Assembly (NCBI RefSeq): GCF_002850745.1
Contig: NZ_KZ559467.1
Coordinates: forward strand, 679,952-743,951
Source: Nonomuraea indica
Lineage (GTDB): Bacteria; Actinomycetota; Actinomycetes; Streptosporangiales; Streptosporangiaceae
DNA: 64,000 bases
Reading direction: 5' to 3'
Position 1 is the first letter of the stretch. Every line of letters begins with the position of its first letter. Of the stretch, positions 55,533 through 64,000 are shown piece by piece. The notes beneath the pieces are model-generated. The model made no database searches. It was not told where the DNA came from and saw only the letters and a program-made list of their open reading frames with translations. Both the position numbers and the translations under genes were made by a program.

Positions 55533-55554
55533 GCTTGTGATATCTTTCACGAGC
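55533..55554. promoter_or_regulatory. CRP-like palindrome upstream of the atp operon
   Basis: GCTTGTGA - TATCTT - TCACGAGC has arms matching at 7 of 8 positions and contains the CRP/GlxR core TGTGA-N6-TCAC. It lies about 70 nt before the atpI start in the 130-nt gap after the transferase gene. A TTGACA (55598-55603) is also present but is too near the start codon to serve that gene. Confidence 0.6.
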
Positions 55555-55622
55555 AAGGGCCTCCATTGCACGCGCTGTGGAGGTAGCAAACGCTCGCTTG
55601 ACAACATTCCGTGGGAGCACCG

Positions 55623-56042
55623 ATGCAGGCCAACGACGTGCGCGTCCTCAAGAGCGCCGCGCTGCCCACCCTGGCGGTGGGGGCGGTGGCCGTGGTCGTG
55701 GCGCTCGTTGTCGCCGGCGGCAAGGGTGCGCTCGGCTCCGCGATCGGCGTGCTGCTCGTCGGGGCGTTCTTCAGCGTCAGCGTGGTCGCCGTGAGCTACG
55801 CCGCCAAGGTGTCGCCGCAGGTCATGGCCATGGCGGCGATGGGCAGCTACCTCGTCAAGGTGATCGTCATCATGGTGATGCTGGCCACGTTCGGCGACAC
55901 CACCGCCTGGAACCCCAAGGCTTTCGCCTGGTCCGTGGTGATCTGCACGATCGTCTGGACCGCCTTCGAGGTCCGCGCCTTCGTCAAGACCAAGATGCTG
56001 TACGTGGACCCCGACGCCTCGGTCCCCGGAAAGGGTGACTGA
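55623..56042 (+). CDS. atpI: ATP synthase I-like membrane protein (AtpI family)
   Basis: A 139-aa protein with four hydrophobic helices (about 14-34, 38-59, 66-88, 98-118), as in UncI/AtpI, which helps assemble the c-ring. The ATG at 55623 is chosen with GGGAG 6 nt upstream; a GTG at 55611 is the alternative. It opens the atp operon. Sequence conservation in this family is low, so position is a large part of the evidence. Confidence 0.8.
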   Translation: MQANDVRVLKSAALPTLAVGAVAVVVALVVAGGKGALGSAIGVLLVGAFFSVSVVAVSYAAKVSPQVMAMAAMGSYLVKVIVIMVMLATFGDTTAWNPKAFAWSVVICTIVWTAFEVRAFVKTKMLYVDPDASVPGKGD

Positions 56043-56110
56043 TGAGCCTGACCGTCGGGCCGGGTCCGATATGACTAGTCCTCTACTCGCCTGCTATCGT
56101 CGGGCGCGCG

Positions 56111-56326
56111 ATGAGCGAACAGGAACGCCGGCCGGAGACAGACGGTCGCGACTTCGCCGACGCCATGTGGTCGGTTCCCAGCTATCTTCTCGCCGGGATG
56201 GCGGTCTATGGCGGTATCGGCTGGTTGCTGGACCGCTGGCTTGGCATGTCCGCGTTCTTTCCCATAGGCATCATCCTCGGGCTGGTGCTCGCCGGCTACG
56301 CGGTCTACCGGCGGCACGGTCGCTAG
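56111..56326 (+). CDS. atpZ: AtpZ-like small membrane protein, 71 aa
   Basis: Two transmembrane helices (about 22-41 and 46-66) with the family pattern WSVPSYLLAGMAVYGGIGWLLDRWLG (shown here: SYLLAGMAVYGG and GWLLDRWLG). AtpZ with AtpI is thought to form a magnesium/calcium pathway or to assist the rotor ring. It lies between atpI and atpB, 69 nt after the atpI stop. The ATG at 56111 gives a short hydrophilic N-terminus. Confidence 0.85.
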   Translation: MSEQERRPETDGRDFADAMWSVPSYLLAGMAVYGGIGWLLDRWLGMSAFFPIGIILGLVLAGYAVYRRHGR

Positions 56327-56393
56327 CCCTGCGCAGCGACCGCTTCGCCGAGGAAACTCCTGTGATCCACTACGACGTTGAAGGGAACGCCGC

Positions 56394-57188
56394 GTGAACG
56401 CGCTGACGGTCCTCGCTCCCAAAGACCAGTTCGGGGCTCCAACGCCCGAAGAACTGTTCACCCTGCCCCCCATCATCCCGGGGGTCGACTGGTTCACCAA
56501 GCCGGTCCTTATCGCTCTCCTCAGCGCCGTCGTGGTGATCGGCTTCTGCTGGGCGGCCTTCGCCAGCCCCAAGGTGGTCCCGCGGGGCGTCCAGAACGTC
56601 GTCGAATACGGCTACATGTTCGTCCGCGACCAGGTCGCCCGCCCCTTCCTGGGCAAGGACGCCGACCGCTGGATGGGCCTGCTCGTCAGCATCTTCTTCC
56701 TGGTGCTGATCTGGAACATCATGGGCGTCGTCCCGGTGGTCCAGTTCCCGGTGGCCTCGCACATCGCCTTCCCGGCCGTGCTGGCACTGTCGATCTACGT
56801 GCTGAAGGTCTACCTGGGCATCAAGCACCAGGGCGGCGTCGGCTACTTCAAGAACATGATGTTCCCCCCGGGTCTGCCGAAGCCGATCTACCTGCTGCTG
56901 GCCCCGATCGAGTTCCTGTCGAACATGATCATCGCTCCCTTCACGCACGCGGTGCGACTGTTCGCCAACATGTTCGCCGGCCACATGCTCCTGGCGTTCT
57001 TCAGCATGGTGGGCTTCTGGTTCCTCTTCGAGAAGCTGACTCCGCTCGGCGCGCCCATCGGCGTCCTCGGTGTGGTGATGACCATCATCCTCACCGGTTT
57101 CGAGATGTTCATCCAGTTCCTGCAGGCATTCCTCTTCGCGATGCTGGCCGCGATGTACATCGGTGGCGCGCTGCACGCGGAGCACTGA
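56394..57188 (+). CDS. atpB: F1Fo ATP synthase subunit a
   Basis: A 264-aa membrane stator that forms the proton half-channels. The essential arginine is Arg188 in the helix THAVRLFANMFAGHMLL; the last helix with FEMFIQFLQAFLFAML is also diagnostic. GTG start at 56394 after GAAGGGAA. Followed 71 nt later by atpE. Confidence 0.97.
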   Translation: MNALTVLAPKDQFGAPTPEELFTLPPIIPGVDWFTKPVLIALLSAVVVIGFCWAAFASPKVVPRGVQNVVEYGYMFVRDQVARPFLGKDADRWMGLLVSIFFLVLIWNIMGVVPVVQFPVASHIAFPAVLALSIYVLKVYLGIKHQGGVGYFKNMMFPPGLPKPIYLLLAPIEFLSNMIIAPFTHAVRLFANMFAGHMLLAFFSMVGFWFLFEKLTPLGAPIGVLGVVMTIILTGFEMFIQFLQAFLFAMLAAMYIGGALHAEH

Positions 57189-57247
57189 GAACCACATACC
57201 GGAATATCCATGACCGGTGAGACTCCGCTTCACCGGCCGTCCAGTAA

Positions 57248-57490
<243 letters not shown>

Positions 57491-57524
57491 AGACCAGAAG
57501 AATCCCTGACGAAAGGCTGCACCC

Positions 57525-58076
57525 ATGACCATGGCAGCTACGCTCCTCGCGGCGGAGGGGGGCGCCAACCCCCTCATCCCGCACGACTACGAGCTCATCG
57601 TCGGTATCTTCTCGTTCCTCGTCGTCTTCTTCGTCGTCGGCAGAATGCTCGTCCCGCGTATCCAGAAGACGCTGGCCGAGCGCACCGACGCCATCGAGGG
57701 CGGCATCAAGAGGGCCGAGGAGGCCCAGGCCGAGGCGCAGGCGCTGCAGCAGCAGTACCGCGACCAGCTGGCCGAGGCCAGGCAGGACGCCGCTCGTCTC
57801 CGTGAGGAGGCCCGCGAGCAGGCCGCCCAGATCAAGGCAGAGCTCCGCGAGGAGGCGCAGGCCGAGGCCCGCCGCCTCATCGAGGCCGCGCACGCCCAGA
57901 TCGAGGCGGACCGCCAGCAGGCGTTCGCCCAGCTCCGTGCGGAGATCGGCCGCCTGTCCACGGACCTGGCCAGCCGCATCGTCGGCGAGTCCCTCGAGGA
58001 CGAGGCCAGGCAGCGTCGCACCGTCGACCGGTTCCTCGACGAGCTCGAGAGCTCCAGCGCGCAGGCGGTGCGCTAA
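57525..58076 (+). CDS. atpF: F1Fo ATP synthase subunit b
   Basis: A 183-aa peripheral stalk subunit: an N-terminal membrane helix (about 25-44, VGIFSFLVVFFVVGRML) and a long Ala/Glu/Arg helix from 50 to the end that dimerises as a coiled coil and contacts delta. The TAA stop shares its last A with the atpH ATG (TAATG). Confidence 0.96.
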   Translation: MTMAATLLAAEGGANPLIPHDYELIVGIFSFLVVFFVVGRMLVPRIQKTLAERTDAIEGGIKRAEEAQAEAQALQQQYRDQLAEARQDAARLREEAREQAAQIKAELREEAQAEARRLIEAAHAQIEADRQQAFAQLRAEIGRLSTDLASRIVGESLEDEARQRRTVDRFLDELESSSAQAVR

Positions 58077-58885
58077 TGAGAGGGCTGAGCAGAAGCTCGC
58101 TGGTGGAGGTCGAGGAGCGCTTCAACGCGGTTGCGGGAAGCGCCGACCTCGGCACGCTCTCCGACGAGCTGTTCGCTGTCGCGGACCTGCTCGACCGTGA
58201 GCACGGCCTGCGCCGCGCCCTGTCCGACCCGGCTCGGCCCGCCGAGCTGAAGGCCAGGACCGTGCGCGCGCTGCTCGGCGGCAAGGTCGGCGAGGCCGCG
58301 ATCGCCACCGTCGAGGCCGCGGTGTCGGCCCGATGGTCGCGCGCCGGCGACCTCGCCGACGTCCTCGAGCGGCTCGGCGTCGTCGCCGCCGCCGCCGAGG
58401 CGGAAGGGCAGGGCACGCTCGACGAGGTGGAGGACGAGCTCTTCCGCTTCGGCCGCGTCATCGCCGCCAACCCCGCCCTGCGCCGGGCGCTGTCCGACGC
58501 GGCGGCGCCCGAGGAGGGCAAGCGGCAGCTGCTGCGCGACCTGCTCGACGGCCGCGCGGCCGTGACCAGCCTGCGCCTCATCTCGCAGGTGGCGGTACAT
58601 CCGCGAGGACGTAGCCTGGAGACAGGCCTGGAGGCGTTCGGCCAGCTCGTGGCGCAGCAGCGCCAGCGCTATGTCGCGGTGGTGCGCAGTGCCGTGGAGC
58701 TGACCGAGCAGCAGAAGCAGCGCCTCGCGACGTGGCTGCGCACCTCCTACGGCCGCGACGTGCACCTGAACGTCGAGGTGGATCCGCGAGTGCTCGGTGG
58801 CTTCTCGGTCCGCATCGGCGACGAGATCATCGACACCACCATTGTGGGACGAATCGAAGAAGTCCGCCGCCGGTTGGCCGGCTAG
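58076..58885 (+). CDS. atpH: F1Fo ATP synthase subunit delta (OSCP), long form
   Basis: A 269-aa subunit joining the b stalk to the alpha3beta3 head. The C-terminal half carries the OSCP signature region ([36 protein letters not shown]). It is about 90 residues longer than the E. coli delta, which is usual for actinobacteria outside the mycobacterial b-delta fusion. It starts within the atpF stop. Confidence 0.95.
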   Translation: MRGLSRSSLVEVEERFNAVAGSADLGTLSDELFAVADLLDREHGLRRALSDPARPAELKARTVRALLGGKVGEAAIATVEAAVSARWSRAGDLADVLERLGVVAAAAEAEGQGTLDEVEDELFRFGRVIAANPALRRALSDAAAPEEGKRQLLRDLLDGRAAVTSLRLISQVAVHPRGRSLETGLEAFGQLVAQQRQRYVAVVRSAVELTEQQKQRLATWLRTSYGRDVHLNVEVDPRVLGGFSVRIGDEIIDTTIVGRIEEVRRRLAG

Positions 58886-58908
58886 GCGAAGAGGGAGACA
58901 GAGTAGAG

Positions 58909-60558
<1,650 letters not shown>

Positions 60559-60561
60559 GAC

Positions 60562-62911
<2,350 letters not shown>

Positions 62912-62953
62912 TTCGCCCGGACTGAAGGGCGAGCTTTGCGCGCCCGCGGATAC

Positions 62954-62986
62954 GGTGATGGCACGGCTGCCGGCCGTGCCATCACC
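62954..62986 (+). promoter_or_regulatory. Perfect 14-bp hairpin between atpD and atpC
   Basis: GGTGATGGCACGGC (62954-62967) pairs perfectly with GCCGTGCCATCACC (62973-62986) around TGCCG. No T-run follows, and the atpC ribosome site (GAAAGGA, 62994-63000) starts 8 nt later. It could protect the upstream mRNA after processing or partly terminate, lowering epsilon relative to beta. Confidence 0.75.
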
Positions 62987-63009
62987 TGATCGGAAAGGAA
63001 CCTGCACAA

Positions 63010-63411
63010 GTGGCGAAGCTACGCGTAGGGGTTGTCTCACCCGAGCGTGAGATCTGGTCGGGCGAGGCCGACATGGTGATTGCCAAGACCGTGGACGGCG
63101 AGATCGGTATCATGCCGCAACACGCACCCGTTCTCGGCGTCCTCGTCGAGGGTGGCGTGCTCCGCGTGAAGCGGGAGGGTGAGGGCGACCTCGTCGCCGC
63201 GGTGCACGGCGGGTTCATCTCCGTGGCCGACGACGAGGTGTCGGTGCTCGCGGAGGTCGCCGAGCTGGGCTCGGAGGTCGACGTGGCCGCCGCCCGTGAC
63301 GCTCTCGATCGCGCTCAGGCCTCGATCGAGGCCAACCAGGAGGACGCCGACGCGGCGGTCGAGGCCAAGCGAGCCAGGGCCCGGCTGCGCGCGGCGGGCG
63401 AAGAGGTCTGA
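63010..63411 (+). CDS. atpC: F1Fo ATP synthase subunit epsilon
   Basis: A 133-aa regulatory subunit. The beta-sandwich N-domain has LRVGVVSPEREIWSGEADMV and GEIGIMPQHAPVLGVL; the C-terminal helical hairpin (about 90-133) inhibits ATP hydrolysis in this family. GTG start after GAAAGGA. Confidence 0.96.
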   Translation: MAKLRVGVVSPEREIWSGEADMVIAKTVDGEIGIMPQHAPVLGVLVEGGVLRVKREGEGDLVAAVHGGFISVADDEVSVLAEVAELGSEVDVAAARDALDRAQASIEANQEDADAAVEAKRARARLRAAGEEV

Positions 63412-63435
63412 CGGTAACCAGCCAAAGGGGGCGGC

Positions 63436-63822
63436 ATGGCGGTGGCGGCGACGATTCTCATCTGCGTGCTGCTGGCCGCCGCCCTGGTGGTTCTCCGGGG
63501 CTTCGTCCTGGCCCGCTCGCGCGGCAGCGTCCCCTGCCGGCTGCGCGTACGCGACCAGGGCTGGCGCAGCGGAGTAGCCCGCTACGCCGACGGGGAGCTC
63601 CACTGGATCCCGCTCATAGGTGTGCGACTGAGGCCGCGCCACGCGATCGCGAGGCGCGGCCTCGTCGTTTCGTCACGGCGCGAGCTGGACGGCGGGCTCT
63701 ACGCGGTCGACTGCGGCGGCACGACGCGTGACATCTCCCTCGCGATGAGCGCCGACGCGCTCACGGGCTTCCTCTCCTGGCTGGAGGCCGCGCCCCCGAG
63801 CGCGTACCTCGACGTCTCCTGA
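63436..63822 (+). CDS. DUF2550 membrane-anchored protein, 128 aa
   Basis: One N-terminal transmembrane helix (about 4-26) and a small beta-rich domain (PCRLRVRDQGWRSGVARYADGELHWIPL, given as segments PCRLRVRD and WRSGVARY). This family lies just after atpC throughout the Actinobacteria. Function is unknown; expression with the ATP synthase genes is likely, as only 24 nt separate it from atpC. Confidence 0.88.
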   Translation: MAVAATILICVLLAAALVVLRGFVLARSRGSVPCRLRVRDQGWRSGVARYADGELHWIPLIGVRLRPRHAIARRGLVVSSRRELDGGLYAVDCGGTTRDISLAMSADALTGFLSWLEAAPPSAYLDVS

Positions 63823-63830
63823 TCGGCCAC

Positions 63831-63863
63831 CGCGCGTTCCCGGCCGCCGCGCGTTCCCGGCCG
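63831..63863. repeat. Two 16-nt direct repeats after the DUF2550 gene
   Basis: CGCGCGTTCCCGGCCG occurs at 63831-63846 and again at 63848-63863. The remaining bases to the window end hold no recognisable gene or terminator beyond a few GC-rich inverted repeats. Confidence 0.8.
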
Positions 63864-64000
63864 ATCCGTCACGACGCGCCGCCGTCTCGATCCGTTGCTT
63901 CCCGATCTCTTACGGCACGGCCGGGCCGGCCGCCACCCGCCGCACGGGCTGAGGGCCTCCAGGAAGACGCCCGCTGACCGGATGCCGGCGGGGCGCCGGC

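Noticed and set aside
58732..58908. N-terminal extension of atpA
   Set aside because: It lies within atpH; the ATG at 58909 has a good ribosome site and gives the family-typical N-terminus.

Overview
The window is from a high-GC actinobacterium. GC at third codon positions is very high, GTG and TTG starts are common, and ATGA/GTGA start-stop overlaps are frequent. The housekeeping order nrtL-lysA-hom ... thrC-thrB-rho-rpmE-prfA-prmC-sua5-glyA-(GlcNAc-1-P transferase)-atp operon-DUF2550 is the one known from Streptomyces and relatives. Gene content is most like the Streptosporangiaceae (Nonomuraea or Streptosporangium type), but that placement is inference. No rRNA, tRNA, CRISPR, transposase or phage gene was found.

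Layout. 1-9 kb: the end of treZ, a hypothetical protein, a lipoprotein, a HxlR-peroxiredoxin fusion divergent from an ABC-2 exporter operon that contains an unlisted 52-codon Cys-rich ORF, then a thiamine-binding-type protein, a small acidic protein and ung. 9-14 kb: a carbohydrate ABC importer with two permeases and two tandem binding lipoproteins but no ATPase; one permease carries an inserted Cna-B-like domain. 14-17.6 kb: a PadR-controlled LolD/FtsX-type exporter. 17.6-23.2 kb: treS, an asparagine-synthase-like protein without the glutaminase Cys, and a coiled-coil glycosyltransferase. With treZ and the importer, treS gives this end an alpha-glucan/trehalose theme.

23.2-43.5 kb: the lysine/threonine block nrtL-lysA-hom is separated from thrC-thrB by about 14.6 kb. 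This insert holds a TetR/lipase pair, a short cis-prenyltransferase tightly coupled to a rubber-oxygenase-family (PF09995) protein fused to EF-hands, and an array of six paralogous GT2-type glycosyltransferases on both strands. The array also includes a small coiled-coil membrane protein and a repeat-rich control region. This insert is the most likely seat of an undescribed system, probably for a polyprenyl-linked or surface glycan.

43.5-64 kb: rho with a 457-nt leader and a D-x-R-G repeat domain, followed by a perfect intrinsic terminator. Next come a secreted Ig-like protein, rpmE with a probable leader, prfA-prmC-sua5, a WXG100-like pair with a long disordered acidic protein, glyA, a MraY/WecA-family transferase, and the complete atpI-atpZ-atpBEFHAGDC operon. 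A CRP-like palindrome precedes the atp operon and a perfect 14-bp hairpin lies between atpD and atpC. A DUF2550 protein closes the window.
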